A stretch of DNA of 64,000 nucleotides from Lutispora saccharofermentans (GTDB lineage: Bacteria > Bacillota > Clostridia > Lutisporales > Lutisporaceae), in NCBI RefSeq assembly GCF_024363565.1, contig NZ_JAJEKE010000009.1, positions 1 to 64,000 of the forward strand, read 5' to 3'. The translations under genes were made by a program, and so were the position numbers. The notes below the pieces were generated by a model, which saw nothing but the letters and a program-made list of their open reading frames with translations, had not been told where the DNA came from and did no database searches. The number at the start of each line of letters is the position of its first letter. Within the stretch, counting starts at the first letter, position 1. This document shows positions 57,150 to 64,000 of this stretch, in pieces.

Positions 57150-58841
57150 TTACGGTTTTACCGGAGCGATGTGCCAGTCATCCCAAAGGCTGCCTCTGAT
57201 AGTCACCGAGTCGGTGAGGTTCATGGAGAGCATACCGGCCGGAGTCCAGCAGTCGATGAGCCATGTATACGGCGTGTAGCTCCCATCGTAGAACCATATG
57301 GGAGTGAAGTGTGTCCGGCGCTTGTAGGTCGAGTATTTGTTGGTCTTAAACTCGAATTTGGAGCTGTATCCGGCCTGTGTACGATCCAGCAGCCGCCAGT
57401 AGGTTTCGTATTTAAATTCGGGGAAATATGTGACGGCGTTCTGTGCGTTGGTCACCGCCGAGGATTGGTTGGTGCTGACATTGGTAGTAACGGTCTGGTT
57501 GATGCCGTATCCGCTTTTCATGGTTTTTCCGGATGCGGTCGGGGCTTTAGCGTCCGGCATGACATTCATGGAGGCTGAAAGACTGGCGGAGTATGAGAGC
57601 CAGTCGAACTCCCACCATCCGTGATCGCACCAATAACCGTCCTCATCCGTTCCATGCCATACCCAATAGGCATGCCACCATGGACGCCATACGCCCCAAG
57701 AGGCAGAGGTTTTCTGTGCCTTGCCGGGTACAGCAACTGCAGAATATGAGTCGTTCCGGTCGTCAGCGACCGGATTGGGCGGATCGTTCTTTGACAGATC
57801 CACTATTCTTGCCGTAATTGTCCCCTGACTTGCCGAGCCTCCGCCCGATACCAACACATGAATAGTCATGGTCTGCGGGCTGGACGGCGTCCTCCAGCGC
57901 ACCCACGCAAACTGACTGTCGCCTGCCGGATAGTATATGGTACCGACAGAATAGGTCTGACCACCGATGGTGAAATACACGGTGACAGGATGGTCGGGAT
58001 CTGATTGACCTCCCCGAACAGTCACCGATGTGATGACGTCGGTGTTAACCCTGTACTCATAATCGGTAGCCGTTACCTCTGGAGGCTCGGGCTCCGCCTC
58101 ATTGAAGCGCACGATGCCAAGACCGAGGGATGAAATTATATCCGTATTTGAAGCGGCTGTGGTCGTGGAGCCATCCCATGCCGGGTAGCCGAGATCCGAC
58201 GTTTCAAGGAACATCGCCAACGGCAGGTTCTTATGACTGAGGGATACCATTTTGCTCCGTAAGCCGCTGTTCAATTGCTGATCAAAAAGCGCGGCTTCCG
58301 TTGCGGTCATGGCGTACTTGATTCCGCCAAAGGTCATGTAGGCGATGGGTTCCAGCAGGAGCTTGTATTCTCCATTGGTTAAAATCTCGTAGTTCATACC
58401 TGTGACCTGAGCGACGGTCATGACCATATACTCGGAGCAGAAGTATTGTTTTATCTGCTCGATGCTTGCCTGCCCGCTGCTGGTGCTTATTATTCTCGGC
58501 ATAACAATATCCGGCTTTTCACAAACATACGTTGTCGTAACAGGAGACAAGGTTCTGCCAGCTGTATATGATATTTTTGATACCTTTCCAAAATGTACGG
58601 CTATTGATGGTGTCCTATTTGAGAAATCAACAGGTGTGGTAACAGGTGATCTGTCGCTGGCTCGAACCACCGTAACCCTTACGCCTTCATCACCGCCATT
58701 CCAGTAATTTTCATTGGTTCCGCTGCCCATTCCACCGCCGCCGTTATCTATGTTGCCTTCACCATCGGCGTAGGCCGTAACAGGCAAAAGCATAGAAAGC
58801 AGCAGAACCAGCACAAGAAAAAAGCTGAGACGTCGTTTCAT
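57150..58841 (-). CDS. Large secreted protein of the conjugation module
   Basis: A 563-residue protein with a clear signal peptide (KRRLSFFLVLVLLLSMLLPV then TAYADGEG, cut after AYA). The Gly/Asn-rich N-terminus is followed by beta-rich regions (TATDYEYRVNTDVITSVTVR, GGQTYSVGTIYYPAGDSQFA), an Ig-like stretch, and a Trp-rich block (WGVWRPWWHAYWVWHGTDED) near residue 395. No sortase or lipobox motif was noticed at the C-terminus. I do not recognise the family by name. As a product of an ICE tra operon it may be an adhesin or part of an extracellular channel. An intrinsic terminator lies on each side of the gene. Confidence 0.65.
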   Translation of the reverse strand: MKRRLSFFLVLVLLLSMLLPVTAYADGEGNIDNGGGGMGSGTNENYWNGGDEGVRVTVVRASDRSPVTTPVDFSNRTPSIAVHFGKVSKISYTAGRTLSPVTTTYVCEKPDIVMPRIISTSSGQASIEQIKQYFCSEYMVMTVAQVTGMNYEILTNGEYKLLLEPIAYMTFGGIKYAMTATEAALFDQQLNSGLRSKMVSLSHKNLPLAMFLETSDLGYPAWDGSTTTAASNTDIISSLGLGIVRFNEAEPEPPEVTATDYEYRVNTDVITSVTVRGGQSDPDHPVTVYFTIGGQTYSVGTIYYPAGDSQFAWVRWRTPSSPQTMTIHVLVSGGGSASQGTITARIVDLSKNDPPNPVADDRNDSYSAVAVPGKAQKTSASWGVWRPWWHAYWVWHGTDEDGYWCDHGWWEFDWLSYSASLSASMNVMPDAKAPTASGKTMKSGYGINQTVTTNVSTNQSSAVTNAQNAVTYFPEFKYETYWRLLDRTQAGYSSKFEFKTNKYSTYKRRTHFTPIWFYDGSYTPYTWLIDCWTPAGMLSMNLTDSVTIRGSLWDDWHIAPVKP

Positions 58842-58861
58842 ACAATACCTCCATTAACAGC

Positions 58862-58889
58862 AAAAAGCACCGATTACTCGGTGCTTTTT
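58862..58889 (-). terminator. Terminator hairpin between DUF6550-like and secreted-protein genes
   Basis: AAAAAGCACCGA and TCGGTGCTTTTT form a 12-bp stem with a TTAC loop and U/A tracts on both sides (bidirectional plan). It lies 21 bases before the start of the secreted-protein gene. Confidence 0.8.
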
Positions 58890-58907
58890 ACCTTATATGA
58901 GTTGTTC

Positions 58908-59462
58908 TTAGTCCATGTTTCCGACTTGCTTATTAATATCACCATCGGAGCCAACATCGTTTTGCTGTACTCCGCCGCCGTTATCGTCTATCCAGCCGAA
59001 GCCGGGGACATATATTTTACCGTCCTTTTTATCTCCGGACTCGGGTGTACCAGATGGGGGATTCTCCGGCTTCGTCACCTTGTCATGCTCCACAGGGGTA
59101 ACCTTATCTACTTCCTGGCCGTCCGGCGTTTTGGACGGGTCGGTCTTTACCTCCTGCGGTGGTTCGGTGGGCTTGGTGACCTCCGCCTGTATGCTCTGTT
59201 CGGTTCCGGTAGAATCTCCGGTATCCGCAGGCAGAGCCGAAGACTCAGTCGGATTGATGGACGGCACGGTTACCTCCGTTGACGGTGAAGGAATGACATC
59301 AGCGGGGTTTACCTCGTCAGATACTGTACTTGAGGGCTGGACGGATACTCCTTTGGGAGCTACCGGCTCAAACTGCGAGGCTATTGCTATCACAAGTACG
59401 ACGCACACCACGCCGAGTCCGGCGATGGTCAGGCGTTTTTTTGTTTTGTCTGTCAGTTTCAT
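58908..59462 (-). CDS. DUF6550-like membrane-anchored protein
   Basis: A 184-residue protein. Residues 12-30 form one membrane helix (LTIAGLGVVCVVLVIAIASQ). The outer part is a disordered Pro/Thr/Ser/Glu-rich linker of ~110 residues and ends in GKIYVPGFGWIDDNGGGVQQ, the signature I recall from DUF6550 of Firmicutes ICEs. The single helix with basic residues before it gives an N-in, C-out topology. It is upstream of the secreted protein and downstream of the pilus genes. Function is unknown; a wall-spanning linker for the pilus or channel is plausible. Confidence 0.7.
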   Translation of the reverse strand: MKLTDKTKKRLTIAGLGVVCVVLVIAIASQFEPVAPKGVSVQPSSTVSDEVNPADVIPSPSTEVTVPSINPTESSALPADTGDSTGTEQSIQAEVTKPTEPPQEVKTDPSKTPDGQEVDKVTPVEHDKVTKPENPPSGTPESGDKKDGKIYVPGFGWIDDNGGGVQQNDVGSDGDINKQVGNMD

Positions 59463-59557
59463 TTATGATACCTCCTTGTGTAAAAGTCGATGTATCTTTT
59501 CAATGACACACCATACTACAAAAGTTTCCAGAAGTCTATTGCCAATCCGAAAACAGA

Positions 59558-60109
59558 TCAAAATATTGGCATATATTTGGCCTGGGCCCTGAGATTTATC
59601 GTCATAGGCGGCAGGCTATTCCCGCCAAAGGACACCGGAACCTCCAGTCGTATGACCACATCAGCCAGCAGACCTTTTGAATTATCGGGACTTGCGGGAG
59701 CCAGCGGCATGTTATCAAGGTCGACAGAAAGTCCGGACAGCCTGAACTCCATCTCATCACCGGCATATTTCATATGGTAGCCGTTTTCCTGCCGAAGTCC
59801 CAGCAGCTGATCCAACCTACCATATATATCGCCATAATCCAGATTTTCTTGAAAGTCGGAGGCGCTCGGCTGATATGCTCCGCTGTAACCTTCCCGAACA
59901 CCGTGGTACACATTGTCGTAGTTGTCGTTGATTGTCGAAATAACAGCGGACTGTACGGCATCCCGAACACCCTGGGCTACAATCATCAGCCGTATGGATT
60001 CGGAAATTCCGCAAAATACAATCACAAGCGAGAGGGTAACGGCAACGACAAGCGGAAAGGACGAGCCTCCTTTGCTTCTAAGTATATCATAAATTCTGCC
60101 AATTTTCAT
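59558..60109 (-). CDS. TadE/G-like minor pilin protein
   Basis: A 183-residue protein. The N-terminal ~40 residues (GSSFPLVVAVTLSLVIVFCG) form a single hydrophobic helix behind a short basic leader, as in TadE/TadF pseudopilins. The rest is an exposed domain with a YSGAYQPSASDF-type loop and DVVIRLEVPVSFGGNSLPPM strands. It overlaps the DUF4320 gene by 4 bases. With CpaF-, TadB- and TadC-like neighbours it is probably a minor pilin or assembly factor. The precise Tad type is uncertain. Confidence 0.65.
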   Translation of the reverse strand: MKIGRIYDILRSKGGSSFPLVVAVTLSLVIVFCGISESIRLMIVAQGVRDAVQSAVISTINDNYDNVYHGVREGYSGAYQPSASDFQENLDYGDIYGRLDQLLGLRQENGYHMKYAGDEMEFRLSGLSVDLDNMPLAPASPDNSKGLLADVVIRLEVPVSFGGNSLPPMTINLRAQAKYMPIF

Positions 60110-60501
60110 TTCCAGTACACCTCGCTCTTTCCGCTGGCCTCAGCCTTCAGGGTGACGGGAAAGCTCCCGAAGCCGCCGAATATGCCGATGTCGGTCTGAA
60201 CGATGACGGTCACGGTGAATTCCTCATTGAGCTGAAGCCTTCCGGTTTTCGACCACGATACATTCGGGGCAAGTCCTGTTTTCTCGGTGAGAACCTGCGC
60301 ACGAAGGGTAGTTTCGCTGCCGACGCGCCCGGCAATCTCCGCCTCACGGCAGAGTTCCGTGGCGTAGGTATCCAGCTTGTTTTTTGTTACGAACACCGGC
60401 AGGACACTCACCGCCAGGGCGATGACCAGCATCACGCACAGCACCAGCACCGCCACATCGATATACCCCTCGCCGCGTTTACTTTTGAGCAGCTTCAGCA
60501 C
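60106..60501 (-). CDS. DUF4320-like pseudopilin
   Basis: A 131-residue protein. Residues 10-35 form a membrane helix (GYIDVAVLVLCVMLVIALAV) after a short RGEG leader; the rest is an outer domain (KNKLDTYATELCREAEIAGR, FTVTVIVQTDIGIFGG). This matches DUF4320, a TadE/prepilin-like family common beside CpaF in Clostridia elements. It overlaps the next and previous genes by a few bases, so translation is coupled. The likely role is a pilus subunit. Confidence 0.75.
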   Translation of the reverse strand: MLKLLKSKRGEGYIDVAVLVLCVMLVIALAVSVLPVFVTKNKLDTYATELCREAEIAGRVGSETTLRAQVLTEKTGLAPNVSWSKTGRLQLNEEFTVTVIVQTDIGIFGGFGSFPVTLKAEASGKSEVYWK

Positions 60502-60869
60502 ATCCGCACCCCCTGTTCAGGTGAGAGATAGGCCTCATCCAGCTCATAGTCCTGCTCGGCATCCTGCGTATCGGCAATCGACCAGAGCGCATGTATCATA
60601 TCCTCGTCATAGACCATTTCCGAGCCGTTTTCCTCACTCCACTTGTCTCGAACCACCTCCAGCGGATTTTTGAAGCGCAGCAGGTATGCCAGATGCTCCT
60701 GATCATACCCGCCGTTTTTCAGTTCCTCATACACCAGCTTGGTGGCGGCGATTTCCTCCGCTTTTTCAATAAGCTGGAGTGGCTCCAACTTCACCCACTC
60801 CTTCATGAAGGAGATATAGTTAGCTTCGAGCTTTTCCGAAAGCTCCTTTTCAATATCTTTTTTCTCCAT
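60495..60869 (-). CDS. DUF3848-like protein
   Basis: A 124-residue acidic cytoplasmic protein. EKLEANYISFMKEWVKLEPL, then EIAATKLVYEELKNGGYDQE and LLRFKNPLEVVRDKWSEENG, matches the pattern of DUF3848, a family of small helical proteins in Firmicutes phages and ICEs. Its function is unknown. It lies between the TadC-like and DUF4320 genes and overlaps the latter by 7 bases. Its place inside the pilus cluster may be incidental. Confidence 0.7.
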   Translation of the reverse strand: MEKKDIEKELSEKLEANYISFMKEWVKLEPLQLIEKAEEIAATKLVYEELKNGGYDQEHLAYLLRFKNPLEVVRDKWSEENGSEMVYDEDMIHALWSIADTQDAEQDYELDEAYLSPEQGVRMC

Positions 60870-60888
60870 TTCGCATTCACACCTCCCT

Positions 60889-61770
60889 CTAAAACATTGT
60901 GTCGAGCGAGCTTAAAATCTCCATGACGATGATTGCCATGTAGGTGAGTAGGAAGCACATCAGCATGACAAATGAGAAAATCCTGATCTTCGGCGGAATC
61001 TTCTGCGCCTGGCCTTTGAGCCGTTGAAGCTCCAGTGCCTTGAAGTCGTGAGCCAGCATCTGAAAATACACGGCGCTGTCATCGCCGCGCAGGACGCCGA
61101 TGAGTCCTCTGACCACATCGGAGAGCATGGGTGAATTGAGCCTTGCCTCAAACCTTGTCAGCGCCGCCTCGTAGGAGGACGAGCGCATATCCGCTGTCAG
61201 CACGTCCAGCTCGCTGGCAAATGCGGGACCGGCGTTCTTTTTGTAGTTTTCCATCATCGCCAGCACATCACGGCTGGACTTCAGGGTCTGTTCAATGGTG
61301 GAAACAAACCTCGGCAGCTCGCCCTCAATCTGCTCCCGCTTTTCCTTGAGCTGCTCGTCAGCCTTACGGGTTTCCTTGAAATATGTCAGGACCGCAAGGA
61401 TAATCAGCACCGGCGAGAGCAGCGGGAGGACGAACAGGCAGGGTATCACTCCCAGCAGGATGGCTCCGGCTTTCGTGATGGCGTAAGCCGAATAAACCTC
61501 CGGCGTCATGCTGATGCCGGCCGCTTTCAGGACGTTTGCCATGCGGCTGCGCTTGTACTCATCCATCCTGATGTATCTTGAGAGCTTGACCGCTCCCGTC
61601 ATGAGCCATGCCTCCAGCGTTTTGGCCGCCTTTTTATTCTTCCTTCCCGCGTTCAGCATAGCTTTGGCCGCACCCATGGAGGGCAGCTTCAGAAGACTTG
61701 CCAAAATGAAATACAGGCCCGCGGCAAGGAGTATTCCGGTAAAAAACAGTTGTGTCATTCTTTCCGTCAC
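60889..61770 (-). CDS. TadC-like pilus inner-membrane protein
   Basis: A 293-residue protein with three or more membrane helices (QLFFTGILLAAGLYFILASL, AILLGVIPCLFVLPLLSPVL, and a C-terminal FVMLMCFLLTYMAIIVMEIL) and a GspF-type cytoplasmic domain (ELPRFVSTIEQTLKSSRDVL and ALTRFEARLNSPMLSDVVRG). This plan matches TadC, which works with TadB at the base of the Flp/Tad pilus. It overlaps the TadB-like gene by 4 bases. The type II secretion F family assignment is firm; TadC versus TadB is set by order. Confidence 0.85.
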   Translation of the reverse strand: MTERMTQLFFTGILLAAGLYFILASLLKLPSMGAAKAMLNAGRKNKKAAKTLEAWLMTGAVKLSRYIRMDEYKRSRMANVLKAAGISMTPEVYSAYAITKAGAILLGVIPCLFVLPLLSPVLIILAVLTYFKETRKADEQLKEKREQIEGELPRFVSTIEQTLKSSRDVLAMMENYKKNAGPAFASELDVLTADMRSSSYEAALTRFEARLNSPMLSDVVRGLIGVLRGDDSAVYFQMLAHDFKALELQRLKGQAQKIPPKIRIFSFVMLMCFLLTYMAIIVMEILSSLDTMF

Positions 61771-62696
61771 CTCCTGTACTCGATGGGCTTGGTCAGTCTG
61801 ATGACAAAAGCCGTAGAGATAAATATCGCCGCGGCGCAGACCGCGAGGATGATTTGCCCCACCGCCGTATGCATCAGGGTGTGATACCAGTCCTTGTTGA
61901 GAAAATACATGATGGGCACATTGCCTGCTACCAGCAGGGCCATGATGATGAATTCCTTGCGAGGTTCAAACACCAGATATTCCAGCTCGGCGTTCACAAT
62001 GCGCATGTCTGAGAGCTTTGAAACAATCGGGGTCAGCGTAGTCTTGAGGCCGCGGTCGTGCTGGCAGGCGGCGATGGCATCGCACCACTCATGGAACACC
62101 TCGTTGTCGATTTTGGGCTTCATATCATGGAGCGCCTTGTCCAGATCGGGGTCGATGAGCTTCACCTGCGTTTGAAATCCCGCGAACACGCTCCGCACGG
62201 GAGGATTGAAATACTGGATGCTTTCCTCCACCGCAGTAAGGATATCCTCGCTTCGCAAGTATGCCGTGGTGATGATGGACAGCGCCGTTTCCAACTCCGC
62301 AGCGATGTTCTTTTTGTAATGCGTGGCTGTCAGCCTGATGTACCAAAAAGGGATGAACATCATACCGATTGCCGTCACCGGCACGAGGAATACGTTGCCT
62401 ATAAGGATGGCAAGGCTGGCGCCTACCGCGAGGAACACCAGCGACGCCGCACAGATCATGGAGAAGCGGGAGCTTCGCCCGGTTATGGCGAGTATCTCCT
62501 GCACCTCGGTGATTTCCCTGCGAAGGAAGGACGGCTTTCTACGCCGGGCGGTTTCGTTGATCTCCGCCTTAATGCTCTTGTTTTTGCGTGTTAGAAACCC
62601 GAACAGCCCGTTGGTAAACTCCAGCGGGGAGAGTCTGAGCAAAAGAAAAGCGCCGGTGATAAAACCGGCACAGCCAATTAAAAGGATTGTCATCAT
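61767..62696 (-). CDS. TadB-like pilus inner-membrane protein
   Basis: About 309 residues from the ATG at 62696, which overlaps the CpaF stop codon as TGATG; the longer frame to 62906 only retraces the ATPase gene. Helices are TILLIGCAGFITGAFLLLRL, ICAASLVFLAVGASLAILIG, NVFLVPVTAIGMMFIPFWYI and a C-terminal pair. The GspF-like cytoplasmic part is LETALSIITTAYLRSEDILT and EVFHEWCDAIAACQHDRGLK. With CpaF upstream and TadC downstream this is the standard tadABC order. It would transmit ATP-driven motion to pilus assembly. Confidence 0.85.
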   Translation of the reverse strand: MMTILLIGCAGFITGAFLLLRLSPLEFTNGLFGFLTRKNKSIKAEINETARRRKPSFLRREITEVQEILAITGRSSRFSMICAASLVFLAVGASLAILIGNVFLVPVTAIGMMFIPFWYIRLTATHYKKNIAAELETALSIITTAYLRSEDILTAVEESIQYFNPPVRSVFAGFQTQVKLIDPDLDKALHDMKPKIDNEVFHEWCDAIAACQHDRGLKTTLTPIVSKLSDMRIVNAELEYLVFEPRKEFIIMALLVAGNVPIMYFLNKDWYHTLMHTAVGQIILAVCAAAIFISTAFVIRLTKPIEYRR

Positions 62697-64000
62697 CAGG
62701 CAACACCTCCCGCCGCAAGGATTTGTTTCAGGGTATCCTGAGGCATCCCGTTTTCCAGAAAACGCTTCTGAAGGCTTGGGGAGATTCCCTGCAGCACGCT
62801 GTGGCAGCCGTTTATGATGAATTTGCCGTCCTCCACGCGGTTCTCTGTGATTTGGAACTGGAACAGGCTGCGGAAGTTGCGTGTGCCGTCCGGCAGGATT
62901 TCGCACTCCATAATCTCCATCAGCTTTCTCTGCTTGTTCTCCAGCTGTTTGGAGAAGACCACGATGGGGAAAGCTTCCGTCACCAGATCCATGAGCGTGT
63001 TGTCCGCCATGTCATATTTCCTTTTGCACAGAGTGACCATGCGGCGCCAAGTGGCTTCGCAGCTGTTGGAGTGGATGGTGGTCAGTACCGTGTGTCCGGT
63101 TCTGGCCGACTCCTGGGCGGCATAGGCTTCCGGTCCGCGCATCTCGCCCACGCAGATGATTTCAGGGTTAAAGCGCAGGGCCATGTCCAGTAAAATGTCC
63201 TGATCAATGTTCTGTTTGTCGTTTTCGCTCATGCGGGTCAGGGTATGGATGACGCTGTTGCACACCTTTCCGTCCTTTTGGCGTACCAATGCTAGTTCGC
63301 GTGAGCCGTTTTCGATGGTGAATATTCTTTTGCTATTCGGTATGGTGGTCAGAAGCCATCCTGCCAGCGTGGTTTTGCCGGAGCTGGTGGCTCCTGCTAC
63401 ACAGACCGAAATGCCGTATCTGAGGCACTCAGCCAGAAAGTCCAGCATCGGTCCGGTAGCCGTGCCGCCTCGGATGAAATCCTCTCTTTGCATGGATTGA
63501 GGGTTCACGATACGGATGGAAGCGGATACCCCCACGTCCTCGTCCACCAGCGGGGTTTTCAGCACGGCGATACGGATGTTTTTGGAGAGATGCCCCAAAA
63601 TGGCGGGGCTGGCGTTGTCCAGCACCATGCCGGACACATGAAGCATACGGCGCACTACGTTGATGGCGTGTTCGGGGCTGTCAAAGCGCTCATCCAGCTT
63701 TCTGGTGACTCCGCTGCTGTACTGCACCTCGATGTCGTTCCAGGCGTTGACGTCGATTTCCTCGATGCCTGCGCCGAAGATGTATTTTGTCAGAAATGAA
63801 AACTCAGCCATCTCTGTGTACAGGGCGTCCACCAGCTGCTCCTGTGTCATGCCCGCAACAGTAATTCGGTAATCCTGAACATATTTGGTGATGTACCGCT
63901 TGATCTGCGCCTTGACTTCCTCTGTGCCGCCATCAGTGATCAGCGCGGCATATTTGCTGGAAATGTACTCCTGCACCTCATGTAACACAGAGTTGAAATC
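62696..64000 (-). CDS. CpaF/TadA-type secretion ATPase (5' end outside the window)
   Basis: The frame is open to the window edge: the codons before the GTG at 63988 read on as DFNSV, so the true start lies to the right. The visible ~434 residues carry FGAGIEEIDVNAWNDIEVQY (N-terminal domain), GVSASIRIVNPQSMQREDFI, Walker A in CVAGATSSGKTTLAGWLL, the Asp box around RFNPEIICVGEMRGPEAYAA (Walker B) and TGHTVLTTIHSNSCEATWRR (His box). These are hallmarks of CpaF/TadA ATPases that power Tad pili. It begins the tadABC-like series in an ICE tra operon. No key residue is missing. Confidence 0.9.
   Translation of the reverse strand, partial: DFNSVLHEVQEYISSKYAALITDGGTEEVKAQIKRYITKYVQDYRITVAGMTQEQLVDALYTEMAEFSFLTKYIFGAGIEEIDVNAWNDIEVQYSSGVTRKLDERFDSPEHAINVVRRMLHVSGMVLDNASPAILGHLSKNIRIAVLKTPLVDEDVGVSASIRIVNPQSMQREDFIRGGTATGPMLDFLAECLRYGISVCVAGATSSGKTTLAGWLLTTIPNSKRIFTIENGSRELALVRQKDGKVCNSVIHTLTRMSENDKQNIDQDILLDMALRFNPEIICVGEMRGPEAYAAQESARTGHTVLTTIHSNSCEATWRRMVTLCKRKYDMADNTLMDLVTEAFPIVVFSKQLENKQRKLMEIMECEILPDGTRNFRSLFQFQITENRVEDGKFIINGCHSVLQGISPSLQKRFLENGMPQDTLKQILAAGGVA

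Noticed and set aside
1..64000. CRISPR array, tRNA or rRNA genes
   Set aside because: No spaced direct repeats or recognisable stable RNA genes were seen on reading through the window.

Overview
The window looks like a chromosomal segment of an anaerobic Clostridia-class Firmicute. The reasons are strong AGGAGG-type ribosome binding sites with TTG and GTG starts, riboflavin genes in Bacillus/Clostridium order, large serine recombinases, an EFR1-type ferredoxin, and tra genes of the kind carried by gut Clostridia elements. Three blocks are present: a short piece of core genome, a defence island, and most of a large integrative conjugative element (ICE) with cargo. No rRNA, tRNA or CRISPR array was seen.

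Core and boundary (1-3039): ribE, ribBA and ribH run on the + strand (ribD is presumably just outside). They are followed by a broken HAD-phosphatase gene, and island DNA begins where it stops.

Defence island (3040-20144): two operons diverge from about 7.7-8.0 kb. The leftward one encodes a single-HKD phospholipase D/NgoFVII-like nuclease, a coiled-coil protein with an N-terminal HTH-like segment, a small PD-(D/E)XK-like protein and a caspase-family protease. The rightward one encodes a small XRE regulator, a DUF4338 (DruA-like) protein, an ATPase, an unknown protein, a 1531-residue protein joining a PD-(D/E)XK-like motif to an FtsK/HerA motor, and an SfsA-like nuclease. The middle three resemble DptF/DptG/DptH of phosphorothioation-dependent restriction, but no dnd modification gene and no DruE helicase is present. 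This combination is the best candidate for an undescribed system. A membrane protein and a YunG-like protein follow.

ICE integration module and cargo (20312-37396): four serine-recombinase-related genes (two complete, one lacking the catalytic domain, one without the catalytic serine), a DUF4314 protein, a SHOCT-like miniprotein and a sigma-70-region-4-like regulator lie on the - strand. Upstream of the regulator is a cyclic-di-GMP-I riboswitch followed by several terminator hairpins. The cargo comprises an AraC-GNAT fusion with a palindromic operator, HelD, an EFR1 ferredoxin behind a GC-rich structured RNA candidate, a methyltransferase, a membrane protein, an MFS exporter and an XRE regulator.

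Conjugation module (37537-64000, all - strand, entered from the right): Tad-pilus-like genes (CpaF ATPase, TadB, TadC, TadE-like, DUF4320), surface and lipoprotein-like proteins, VirB2/VirB6/VirB3/VirB4-like channel parts, an NlpC/P60 wall hydrolase, a C5-cytosine methylase with a probable second gene overprinted on it, an amidoligase/gamma-glutamylcyclotransferase pair, ParM/ParR segregation genes, a relaxosome protein with a possible oriT, a relaxase fused to Sel1 repeats, a TOPRIM protein, and the VirD4 coupling protein. Intrinsic terminators lie inside this operon, suggesting segmented transcription or antitermination.
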